Assembly (NCBI RefSeq): GCF_029931775.1
Contig: NC_079316.1
Span: 61,878,064 to 61,942,063 of the forward strand
Length of the DNA stretch: 64,000 nucleotides
From: Euleptes europaea
Taxonomy: Eukaryota; Chordata; Lepidosauria; Squamata; Sphaerodactylidae
Direction of reading: 5' to 3'
Part shown: positions 39,001 through 47,300 of the stretch, one piece after another
How the letters are laid out: every line of letters begins with the position of its first letter
How positions within the stretch are numbered: position 1 is the first letter of the stretch
Notes under the pieces: generated by a model
Told to the model about the DNA's origin: nothing
Database searches by the model: none
What the model saw: only the letters and a program-made list of their open reading frames with translations
Translations under genes and position numbers: made by a program

Positions 39001-40131
39001 GATATCTCCAGAAGGGGAGCATATCCCTAATGTCCTAAGCTTTAAAATGAATAATACTGGGAAAGCTACGGGGTTCTGTTCTGCATCTCTGAGCAGTTTG
39101 TCCAGGGGAGAACAGGTCCCCAGTATTTTAGTACACGTGGAGACATACTGCCTTCCAAATAACTCCTTTAACACATAGGTGTTCTCTCCACAAACACACC
39201 TCCCCATCATAATGATGGCCATTCTGCTAATAAATAATATTGTGCGGCTAATGATTAAATAATATTGTGAAGTGAAAAAGCTATCAGAAAGGCTGCCTTC
39301 AAGTCTCCTTCGTGATTAATTTGCAGCTAGATAGTAACTGTACTACACTACTACTACTCCACACTAATTATGCAATCTGATGCAGTTATTCCAGTTTAAT
39401 TTAATTGAGATCAACGGATTTACAATGGAGCAGCTATAGATATAAGATTGGCCCAAATTATAGTGGTCTGAGGGTCAAGTTTGTCCATCCTATAATAGTT
39501 AAACTCGCAGAAAGTCCAGAGCAGGTATGGCTGGATAAATTATTAATTGACGAAAACCCTACGATCCCAAAACAAGTGGCCAAGTTTTGTCCTGGTGTGA
39601 TAAAAGCCTGGAGCAAGAAAAGGGTCGATGGAAAGGATAAGGAAATTTAATAAGTATGGAAACTCTGCTCCAAGTTTTATACTGCAAATAGTATTTTATC
39701 TGTTTTTATTTGTCTTGTTACCATTTTTTTAAATGTAAGGTTCGAGATTTTGGATTTGTAGCATAGCAATGCAATATTATATTTACTGTTTGACTGCAAT
39801 AAATTATTATTATTATTATATAAGATTGCACTGTAAAACTTGCCCTTTCTTGGCCTATGTTTGTACAAAAATGCTGGGAAATTCTCATTCTTCTGACTGT
39901 GGCATAACATTTGATATTGGCTAATATTTTTGGTTTGGAATTATTATTTCTATCTCTTAATAGGGAGATTCAGGTGGTCCTTTAACCTGTGTTAAAAATG
40001 GCTCTTATTATATCTATGGAATTGTGAGCTGGGGAGACCAATGTGGATTAAAAAATAAACCAGGTGTTTATACCCGTGTGACAAGATTTCTCAGTTGGAT
40101 TAGGAGAAAAATTCAACACGAGTCTATTTAG
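21975..40131 (+). CDS. HABP2: HABP2 (factor VII-activating protease), 11 confident exons
   Basis: Secreted plasma serine protease; the family activates factor VII and pro-urokinase and binds hyaluronan and other polyanions. Joining the 11 exons at 21975-22097, 24300-24410, 27461-27577, 28743-28862, 29114-29285, 30884-30978, 32096-32348, 33330-33472, 34864-34998, 38466-38611 and 39964-40131 gives 527 residues in one open frame (after one base carried in from an upstream exon); human HABP2 is 560 with its signal peptide. Order: acidic Tyr-rich segment, EGF1-3, one kringle, linker, trypsin domain. Activation site KR|IYGG, TAAHC, NDIALL and GDSGGP are all present, so an active trypsin-like enzyme is expected. 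Every junction is phase-consistent; one intron uses a GC donor. Expression in liver is family knowledge, not seen here. Confidence 0.96.
22098..24299 (+). other. HABP2: HABP2 intron between N-terminal exon and EGF1
   Basis: AT-rich. 22440-22660 carries an accatagttta/ttaactatggt repeat, a MITE-like pattern also seen near 62860-62960. 23830-23905 is the partner of the inverted copy at 26712-26790. No additional exon is seen. Confidence 0.6.
24300..24410 (+). CDS. HABP2: HABP2 exon: EGF-like module 1
   Basis: A 111-bp symmetrical phase 1-1 exon, as is usual for EGF modules. It reads [15 protein letters not shown], then [16 protein letters not shown], with all six EGF cysteines. Acceptor ttgacag, donor gtgagt. 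Human EGF1 begins DPCQPNPCEHGG, which aligns directly. Confidence 0.95.
24411..27460 (+). other. HABP2: HABP2 intron between EGF1 and EGF2
   Basis: 3.05 kb. 24860-25150 has an open - strand frame of 97 codons with no recognised family. 26400-26640 resembles an L2-type 3' coding end (- strand [15 protein letters not shown]). 26712-26790 is an inverted copy of a block in the previous intron. 27090-27250 is a dispersed repeat. Confidence 0.55.
26400..26640 (-). mobile_element. L2-like LINE fragment
   Basis: GC-richer than its surroundings. - strand reading gives [16 protein letters not shown], similar to the 6245-7290 copy's ending block (cttgccctcattgaggacag). Short and degraded. Confidence 0.5.
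27461..27577 (+). CDS. HABP2: HABP2 exon: EGF-like module 2
   Basis: A 117-bp phase 1-1 exon. It encodes [18 protein letters not shown], then [19 protein letters not shown]; human has VQNTCKDNPCGRGQCLIT and PPYYRCVCKHPY at the same place. Six cysteines are present. Acceptor taccacag, donor gtaagt. The intron before it carries an L2-like fragment; the one after carries a hAT-like element. Confidence 0.95.
27907..28628. mobile_element. hAT-like non-autonomous element in HABP2 intron
   Basis: Ends taggggtatgc and agcccta are degraded forms of the TAGGG/CCCTA hAT termini. Flanking octamers ttttccat and gtcaccat agree at five of eight positions. The GC-rich centre (28180-28430) contains a ~90-bp unit repeated imperfectly about three times (tcctcaagga, gatctgaaccc, ggatcagatc blocks). 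ORFs here are by-products of that repeat. Confidence 0.65.
28743..28862 (+). CDS. HABP2: HABP2 exon: EGF-like module 3
   Basis: A 120-bp phase 1-1 exon reading [25 protein letters not shown] and PFRGTYCEI, with six cysteines. The basic KHRIRSK stretch matches human SRHKRRSKFTC; the EGF2-EGF3 region is the reported polyanion-binding part of the protein, so this basic patch is a plausible heparin/hyaluronan contact (inference). Acceptor actggcag, donor gtaagc. Confidence 0.95.
29114..29285 (+). CDS. HABP2: HABP2 exon: kringle, first half
   Basis: A 172-bp exon, phase 1 to 2. It encodes [31 protein letters not shown], then LGDHNLCR. Kringle landmarks are visible: the opening Cys, YRG, C..W and HNLCR. 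The exon ends inside the Arg codon that joins [10 protein letters not shown] in the next exon. RGNVSQ holds an N-glycosylation sequon (NVS). Acceptor ttttgtag, donor gtaaac. Confidence 0.95.
29979..30266 (+). repeat. Full-length family A SINE
   Basis: Starts ccagcgtggtgtaggggtta, has the tRNA-like B box gggtttgattccccac, and ends tataaaaaccagctc plus (TTC)n. Best-preserved copy of the family in the window and the only long one on the + strand. Confidence 0.9.
30577..30682 (+). repeat. (ATTAT)n pentanucleotide microsatellite
   Basis: About 106 bp, about 21 pure units, no interruption seen. Any ORF through it is an artefact of the repeat. Confidence 0.97.
30884..30978 (+). CDS. HABP2: HABP2 exon: kringle, second half
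   Basis: A 95-bp exon, phase 2 to 1. It reads [12 protein letters not shown], then [14 protein letters not shown], closing the kringle with its last three cysteines. Human equivalent: NPDADEKPWCFIKV and VKWEYCDVSACSA. Acceptor ccttcag, donor gtagag. Confidence 0.95.
31644..31945 (-). repeat. Family A SINE, minus orientation
   Basis: aagaagaagagttggttttt, ccccacaacagacaccctgt, and ttaaccactacaccccactg in order. Nearly complete; ends about 150 bp before the HABP2 linker exon. Confidence 0.9.
32096..32348 (+). CDS. HABP2: HABP2 exon: linker, activation site and catalytic His
   Basis: A 253-bp exon, phase 1 to 2. A divergent linker [20 protein letters not shown] leads to ACG, whose Cys should tether the light chain to the protease domain. 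SLKR|IYGG is the activation cleavage site (human IKR|IYGG). Then [18 protein letters not shown], and the catalytic His in WVLTAAHC. The linker is the least conserved part compared with human. Acceptor tataacag, donor gtaagg. Confidence 0.95.
32349..33329 (+). other. HABP2: HABP2 intron with (GA)n(CA)n tract
   Basis: A (GA)n run followed by (CA)n lies at about 32983-33040. The stretch 32520-32800 (cactgctctgatccagct and neighbours) looks like an old L2- or CR1-type 3' fragment. No exon is seen. Confidence 0.6.
33330..33472 (+). CDS. HABP2: HABP2 exon: protease domain, catalytic Asp side; GC donor
   Basis: A 143-bp exon, phase 2 to 1, encoding [24 protein letters not shown], then VPYNDI. Human reads LKVVLGDQDL and IPHNDIALLKL, so the catalytic Asp sits three codons before the end. 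Reading frame and homology fix the exon end at 33472, where the intron starts gcaagt, not gt. The nearest GT, five bases on, would shift the frame and break ND|IALLKL. This is therefore a GC-AG intron. Confidence 0.93.
34497..34690 (+). repeat. Family B SINE
   Basis: gccagtgtgatgtagtggct, gttgggtgaccatagaccag, aaggttgttgtgaggataaa. Lies about 170 bp before the HABP2 exon at 34864. Confidence 0.8.
34864..34998 (+). CDS. HABP2: HABP2 exon: protease domain, central part
   Basis: A 135-bp phase 1-1 exon reading [26 protein letters not shown] and [11 protein letters not shown]. Human: ALLKLKPVDGHCALESKYV, VCLPDGS, CHISGWGVTET. The Cys of VCLPD pairs with the linker Cys in this family. Acceptor ccatacag, donor gtgagg. 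Confidence 0.95.
37120..37328 (-). repeat. Family C SINE (tRNA-derived), minus orientation
   Basis: cacatgaagttgccttatac, aaagtcagtatt, ctccagggtgtcaggcag, and the tRNA-like head complement gccaagcagatgttctacca followed by ctgagccac. Confidence 0.88.
37428..37665 (+). repeat. Family B SINE, near complete
   Basis: gagccactgtggtgcaatgg, ggttcaaattcccattttgc, gcttgctgggtgactttgg, ending taaatgaaataaataataaa. The TAAA-type tail points to L2-type mobilisation (inference). Confidence 0.88.
38466..38611 (+). CDS. HABP2: HABP2 exon: protease domain up to the S1 Asp
   Basis: A 146-bp exon, phase 1 to 0. It encodes [38 protein letters not shown] and ADTCQ. The Asp of DTCQ is the S1-pocket residue that gives Arg/Lys specificity (chymotrypsin 189). 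The donor cag|gtctgt is weak at +3 and +4. The intron before it is the largest confirmed one downstream of the EGF region, about 3.5 kb. Confidence 0.95.
39400..39825 (+). mobile_element. Non-LTR LINE 3' fragment in HABP2 last intron
   Basis: Coding piece [20 protein letters not shown], then VIKAWSKKR, matches in layout the C-terminal tail of the LINE at 5442-5893 (QITLATAGFCAIALK). It is followed by a 3' UTR ending caataaattattattatta. 5'-truncated. It sits in the last HABP2 intron, about 140 bp before the terminal exon. Confidence 0.7.
39964..40131 (+). CDS. HABP2: HABP2 terminal exon: catalytic Ser and C-terminus
   Basis: Begins GDSGGPLTC with the catalytic Ser, then [32 protein letters not shown], and ends RRKIQHESI before TAG at 40129-40131. 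Human has SWGLECGKRPG, so this copy carries a few extra residues in the 220 loop beside the S1 pocket. Acceptor cttaatag. I see no canonical AATAAA in the first several hundred bases after the stop, so the 3' end of the mRNA is not placed. Confidence 0.95.
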   Translation, partial: GDSGGPLTCVKNGSYYIYGIVSWGDQCGLKNKPGVYTRVTRFLSWIRRKIQHESI

Positions 40132-40937
40132 CACAATTAAGAAATATCATCAGGAACTAAAGAAAGGTAAAGCAAAAACATTGATCCATAATGATAAATT
40201 ATGAAGATGTTACTATATATTTTGTATTATTAAGAATATATTTTGTAAAAAGATTGTTAAGAAATGTGGATTTCTAACTGCAGTGGGTAATTACAAATGT
40301 ACAAGCAGGGAACACACAAGTATTTGTGGGGGGGGCATCTCATATCCCCTCCCCCACTATTTCCCCTCTCCATTCTCTGAAAGCCCCCATAGCCCCTCCT
40401 CTTTTCCTGCTTCCTTCTCCTTCCCACAGAACAGATATTCGACCTTTATCTGCCCCTTTATGTTGAACTTTCCCTCCCCCCAGCAACCTCTACCTAGCAA
40501 AACTGTATCCTACAGTTTAAAAACTGTATCCTACAGTTTAGAATGCTGTGGTTACCTAGCAACAGCCATTGAGAGCTTCTATTTCTTAAAGCTACAGGTG
40601 CTAATTTAATTATTTTGGGATTTTTAAAATCCCCAATGTATTTTTTGTTTTTAGATTTCAGATTTTTATGTAAACCTGGGGTGTTTTTCAGATTTGTGGA
40701 AAGATCTGTCTTGTCTGTTCATGGCTCAAACTATGTATTTACATATCCTTAGATTTGGCCAACTTAGAATATACAAGTGGGGGCCCACGAAACCTGTGGG
40801 AAGGAAGGAATCCCATCTCTCCCTCCCCCCATTCATCTTCCAGCCCAGCGACAGCTGAACGGGCCTGCCAATGGCTCCTGGGTGCCACCTCTATATTATT
40901 AAATACTCAAGATATTTATAGAAAGTGAATTTGTTGA
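40132..40937 (+). other. HABP2/NRAP convergent intergenic interval
   Basis: Holds the unplaced HABP2 3' UTR. From about 40280 there is a pyrimidine-rich stretch and a short direct duplication of a ~20-bp unit around 40500-40540. The part near 40615-40690 resembles the repeat around 26850-26900, so some of it is dispersed repeat. No gene is seen. Confidence 0.5.
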
Positions 40938-41258
40938 TTTATTTTCAACAGAATTTATTGTACTTTCAGCAAATCATAGTTCATTCATTTTAGTACAAAG
41001 CTGAGCCTGCCAGTCATCTAGTACTAAACACATTTGTTGTCTTAAATATATAGTAATTTCTGAAATACATACACTTTCAAATTAATTGAAATATGCAAGC
41101 AAGAATATACAAAAAACCATTATTGATTCTAGATTTAGGTTTGTTTCTTTCTTTTTGGTGCCATCCTCTATGCTCCTTAGGGGTTAGAAAACTACATAAC
41201 TTGCTGATCAAGCTGAAAAACATATGCATTTTCCACCAACAGATGTCCATGTCCCAGT
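40938..41258 (-). other. NRAP: NRAP 3' UTR with candidate poly(A) signals
   Basis: Reading the - strand after the NRAP stop, AATAAA occurs at 40954-40959 and again at 40938-40943, about 300 bases downstream. These are the first clear candidates. The UTR runs toward the HABP2 3' end, so the two transcripts converge and could overlap if HABP2 reads past 40.9 kb. Confidence 0.45.
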
Positions 41259-41360
41259 TCATTTTTTCATTAACGGCATTTTTCTTCGCTTGACTTGCAG
41301 AATCTCTGCTGCATCTGGGTTGATTCTGACTTGTTGGGATCTTTCTCCTGTTATCTGTTC
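41259..41360 (-). CDS. NRAP: NRAP terminal exon and stop
   Basis: 33 codons plus TGA at 41259-41261: EQITGERSQQVRINPDAAEI, then LQVKRRKMPLMKK. The NPDAAEILQVKRRK part agrees with the human C-terminus as I recall it (NPDATEILHVKKKK). The tail is short, basic and not a nebulin module. Acceptor ttggcag. It joins in phase 0 to 42595-42747. Confidence 0.93.
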   Translation of the reverse strand, partial: EQITGERSQQVRINPDAAEILQVKRRKMPLMKK

Positions 41361-44300
41361 CTGCCAACAAAATAAATTCTAAGTATCAGCTACTGAAAAA
41401 GACTTGTTATGAAATAACCATTTATAAAATAAATAAATAAAAATGTCTCATTTGGTATTTTAATCATATAATATTAATTCAAAGTCTCATTTGTCATTTT
41501 AAATAATAAAATATTAATTAACTTGATGTTAAAGGCAGCTCTTTCTGGATACTTCTGGCAACTCTGGATGCTATCAAACATATATGTGACACATATTCAC
41601 TCTTAGGGCCCAGAATCCAAATGATAACCATAATTTACAGAACATATTCCAAGAGATCTCTGTGACCTTGTAACATATACAGATTATATTCCAAGAGAAC
41701 TCTGGGACCTTGGAACATACACAGATTATATTCCAACCGATCTCTGTGACCTTGGAACATATTTTATGTACTGATTTTATTTCATCATGCAAAGGCATGA
41801 TGGTCAGTGTACCTTATTTAAATCTAGGGTAAATCTTAGGTTAGTCTTTAAGGTACCACTGGACTTCTGCTTTGTTTTCCTAAAATAGACTAACATGGGT
41901 ACCCCACTGGAATTTACATGGTCTTAACTCTTTGCTTCTATATCGCAGTACATCTTGGCCAGTAACCTTCATTCCTTGAAACACTTATGAAATAATTTCC
42001 TTTTAGAATTATAAGTGAAATGGTTTTGAAGGTAAAGGTTTCAAATATTGTTTTAGTTGCTCTTTAATTCCTCAAAATGTTTTGTAGTAACTATAAGACA
42101 ATCTATAGTATTAGGCAATTAAAGTTCCTGTATATTATAAACATGTACAACTCTCAAATACTATTGCATGCTTCAGATTCTACAAGTGAAAGAAAAATGG
42201 ACAGAAAATCACAAAACAAATATATGAAAGAGCAGAGAAGTGTTTCCATCAGTGCAAACCTTCAGTTTCCTGAAGGCCATGGAAATAAAATGAAAGTTTG
42301 GCCTCAGAATATCTATGATGATGCTTTACAGAGCATTCCTGACCTTTAAGGGCGAAAGCCCTTAAGAGGCCAGGAAGGCGCTGCACCGGCATTCAGGGCC
42401 CCTGCACCAGCGCCCGGGCTATTTAAGAAGAAATATATATATTTCAATCCTGCCCACATTTCCATTTTATTACCAAATTACTGAGAACAAAACGTGATTC
42501 CCCACCCCACCCCCATGACTTTGAATTTCTGGGAATTTTACATCTCTAGTTCTGCACCCCAAGTGCTGATAAAAAGTGCTGTCCATTCACTTACAGTTCC
42601 CAGATCATACTGATTCGACATTCCTTGAGGCTGATGTTCCTGAGCATATGCCAGCTCAGCAGCCCTTCTGGCCATTTCTACTTTGTAAGAACCTGGAGGA
42701 GTCCAGCCAATGCCTTTGATCCAGTTCAAATCAGATTTGTACTTAACCTGCAAAACAGATTCATGAACATTGGGATATTAACGGATAGGCTCTAAGAAAA
42801 CACATACTTTATATCACAAGGAAAGGAAATCACATACAGTGGGAAAAGTTGAAGACAGCAGGAAAAGAGGAAGACAAGAGATGGATTGACTCTATAAAGG
42901 AAGCCACCGCTTTCAGTTTGCAAGACCTGAGCAAGGCTGTTAAAGATAGGACATTTTGGAGGACACTAATTTATAGGGTCACCATGAGTTGGAAGTGAAT
43001 TGACATCACTTAACACACACAGTGTGGCTTACCAACAGGACTTTATTTGTTGGTGGGGATAAGCACTTCTCATCCCAATTCTGTGCAGGAAAACTTTCTT
43101 AAAAGTCTTAAATGTCTGAGACCAACTTATCCTAAGGGTGCTCCTCAATGAATTTGCCCATTTTTTAAAAAAAGGGAGAAGGCATTTTTATTGTTTGGCT
43201 GGAATGATTTCCAAAAAACGTATTACAAACTACAAACATACAACAACACTGCTATACACTACCACAGTATTTACAATAATTACGAATATCTAGCATTTTT
43301 TAGTCAGCTACTTAAATACACTCCAGTATTGATTCTTTTATTCCATCCAATTAGTTATACTAGTTTTATTAGTTTCAATATTGAATGAATGGAGACCAAT
43401 TCTGATTTAAGGGTCCAATTATGCATTGCGCCATTTGAAATCCTGACTTTTTAATCTTTAAATAATAGTCTGACTTTCCAAGTTGGGGATGGGGGGAAGG
43501 ATATTCTATATCAATAATTTCAGAGGGTCTGCAGTAAAACAGATTCAAGTCCAGTAGCACCTTAGAGACCAACAAGAGTTTCAGTGTGTACGCTCTTGAT
43601 AGTCAAAGCTCCCGAAGGGTTACACCCTGAAAAGGAGTACATCCAAAGCTCCAGAAGAATTACATCCTGAAACTCTTGTTTGTCTCTGTGGAGCTACTGG
43701 ATTTGAATCTGTTTTACTGGACTCTAATCTAAAGTAAAAAATTTAAGTTAAATATGTAAAAATCATATTGCATATCCTCTAACTTTATATAAACATTATT
43801 CCTTTTGTAAATCAATATGTATTTATGGTTATGCATTCAATTCAATTCAATTTAATAACCTTTAATAGGCATAGTACAAAAGACAGCTCATACAAATTCT
43901 CGTTATGCACAGGTACAGACTTCTATTTAGGAGGTATGTAAATGATAATGGACAATTTTTATTTAAATCAGTGATTTCAATGGGCTCTTTTCCTTGATGA
44001 TTCAAATCAATCCACTGTGGGTCATGGGCATTTTGAGGACTGGGTCTGAATATTTTGGGTACAGAATAGGTGCATCTTTGTTTCTAGACTTCTAACAGTG
44101 CCATACATTGCAGTTACACCCCTTCTAAGTACACTGACATTAACAGATTTAGTATGTATTTGTGCTTAAGATAGCACAGTAAGTTATTTATCACATATAC
44201 GTACATCACTCTGGAGTTTGTAGGCCTGTTTGGCATGCTTCAGGTTCAGTTGCTCTGGGTCACAGGTGTACTGATGCAGGTGCTGCCTGTAGTTGACATC

Positions 44301-47300
44301 ACTTATCAACTGCTGACTTTTCTTTGCATGGATAAATCCTGGCTGATCAATCTGACTCTTGAAATGTGCTCTGTTCCTGATGAAATCCCTCTTATACTGG
44401 TTGTCACTCTGGAGGTGACCCATCTTGAGGAAGTGTCTCATTTTGGGATCATCGTTCACATTACGAAATCCAATCTGTTGGCCTCGATTCCTCTGAGAGG
44501 CCTCTTTGTATCTAAACTGTTGAGATGAAGCAATGAAAGAAGGTTTTGTTCCATTATAAATGCACACACAAACATCGTTTACCACACGGTTTCTTGTACA
44601 TTTTCATTGTTTATGTAAGGGCTACGGCTTGTGTGGGATACAGCTGGATCAGAACTCTTGTTTTATATAAAGAGAGAAGGCAGAAAGAGTCTGTTGAGCT
44701 GATTCTCAGTTGAGATAGGTAGAGAATAAAATTTCATACTCGTTTCTATGCTTTAATGGAAGTGCAAAATAAACACATCTCTATTATTAACGGTACCCTA
44801 AAAATGACATCACACAAAACCATGATTTAATAAAACTAGCTATTGTTAATATATCCTTTTTTTTTTTTTTTTTGGGTAAAGATTTTATTTATATTATTGA
44901 AGGGGTACAGGGGAAAAAAAGGGAGGGATAAAGCATTATAAGTATAAAAACAATACACTATTAAAAAAATAAGTTCAAATACATACTGTAAGACTTTCTC
45001 TATATTAATAAAAAAAGAAAAAAGATGTTACAAAACCTCATTATATTATTCTACTTATACTAATATTCCATTATATAAGAGTTTAAAATTACTCACAGTT
45101 CTATATAGCAAGTTATACATCACATTTCATTCAGTTAGCTAGAGTTAATATATCCTTAAGGAGTCCCCTTTAGGGTCATACAGGGAGACCACCCTGCACA
45201 AACTGTACTATATTCCCCAGCCAAAGCCTAAATGCCAGCAGCTAGTTTTGATTGGAACCTGTAGCCCACAGGTCCACTGACCCCACCCTCCCCCAGCCAT
45301 GTGGCTAGCCAGTGGCAGTGGGGCTGTAGAAAGTTGATCGAAAATCACCTGGCTGAGTTACCCAAAGTCGCCCTGTTTCTATCCACCTCTTCCCAGCTAC
45401 AAATGGTGCTCCAGATTAAGGCTGAGAGCTAGACTTCTTGTGCTTTTATACATGACTCTTTCCTTAAACTTTTAGGGAAAAGGCAAGGATAACACACTGT
45501 AACTCAGGAAACTGTCTTTTCAGTAACTTATGCAGTATCTCTAAAATTGAAATTTGAAAAATTAATGTGTCTTACATCACTGGCAATTTCTCTGGAAGCC
45601 TTGGCGGTCTGGAAAGGGATGGCATCCAATCTAAAATCATAGGCAGCTGCCCGTGTCTGCTCCCAAGACATTTTATAGAGTTTCTTCAATAAAAGGGGGA
45701 GAGGCAAAAAGAAAAGTAGATTACAGCCCTTTTGGGGCTACATGGACAAATGCTTTTAATGGAGTCATTTATTTCTGGATTGGTCAATAAGGCCATGGAG
45801 ATCTATGACTGTCCTAACACCCCTAACTTACAAGATACATTGCCTTTGCACTTTCCAACAAATTCTGTAGAGATTCTAATCAAATGGCTAAATCTTCCCT
45901 CCAGAATAATGATCCTATAAGGATGGCAGCAGTAACGCCCATTATCTCAAATATGATCACATGGAAGAGATTACACACACACAAATGATCATGCATGATA
46001 TCTTTGAATTTATTTGGAAAACTCAAAGGAGAAGAATTGGGAACTACGACTTATTGTGGGGAAAGAAATCACAAGAGCAATGTTACTGGGCTGAAAATGC
46101 TGTCTTCCCACCCCAGCTGTGGCATAAGCCCAAGGTAGCTTTATATCTAGCAACCTCTAGCAAGTCCTAGTCATTTCCTCTCTCTCTTTCTCTTTCTAAT
46201 CTGCCAAAGCCTTTTGCCTCGCTGCTGAGGATTGTACTGTAACATGGGTCCTTTGATTTAAAACCCCATGAATCGTTTTACTTTATCACAGTTTGCACAA
46301 TTTTTGCACTCATCCTCACACATTACATTCATTTGATTTATGGCTATATTTCCAGCTTTACAAATAGCAATGTGGGGTTTTTTTTGTGAGCTGTAAGGTC
46401 AGTCTCTCTCAACAGCTTTCTGTGTGTGGCATCTGATCCAATTGTGTATCTACCAAAAACAGTTTCATTTTTAATGAGAGGCCCCCAACTCCTCCATCTC
46501 CCCATGCTCTCACTGGCTGTTTCAGTTCAGATGCATGCTGATCCATTTGAATGTTTTGAGAAGAAACGGCACATATCAGACTTACAACTGTGACATTCAT
46601 CTGTGTATAGCAATAGAGTTCTAACTGCATGAGTATTAGATCTCACTTATTCTTTTCTTCTACCATGAGAGAAAAGGTTTGTCAACGACTGATGCATAAT
46701 GCACTTCTGCCTCTATCTCTTTAAGAGACTGGAATCTTCTTATATCACCTTTTTTCCATAATGGAGTCTAGTAATAAACTAAATGCATCAGTTTAACTTA
46801 ATGCAGTATCAATGATGCACAAGGAATTTTATTCACTCACCAAAACAAATATACCCATGATTATTTTCTCCCCTACCAATTTAATATAGGCCACAGAAGT
46901 ATTATTTGCAAAATTAGATGAGATTTTCTACGAGTATCCGGAATAACCTTACAAACATCCAACATACTTTGATCCACAGCTACTTGAATCATATTTATGC
47001 AGATGGTCTTAATTCTGTTTATTTTCAGAATAAACCCCCAGCAGTAAGAGGAACTATCACTTACATCACTGATATGGAGTGCATTGAGGCGTGCCCGTAT
47101 GAAATCGGGATGGTCAGGGGGAAGAGTGTATCTGTGTCTAGATTCCAAGTTTCTAGCTCGGTACAGCCGCTGTGAAACCAAATCAAATTAAATGAACTTC
47201 CTGTCAATGTACTTTCACACCATCTATAATGATAACAAACAGCTATTTTCCCAAGGACTACAATATGCAACGTATTTAACACTAAATCATGTCTATGTTT

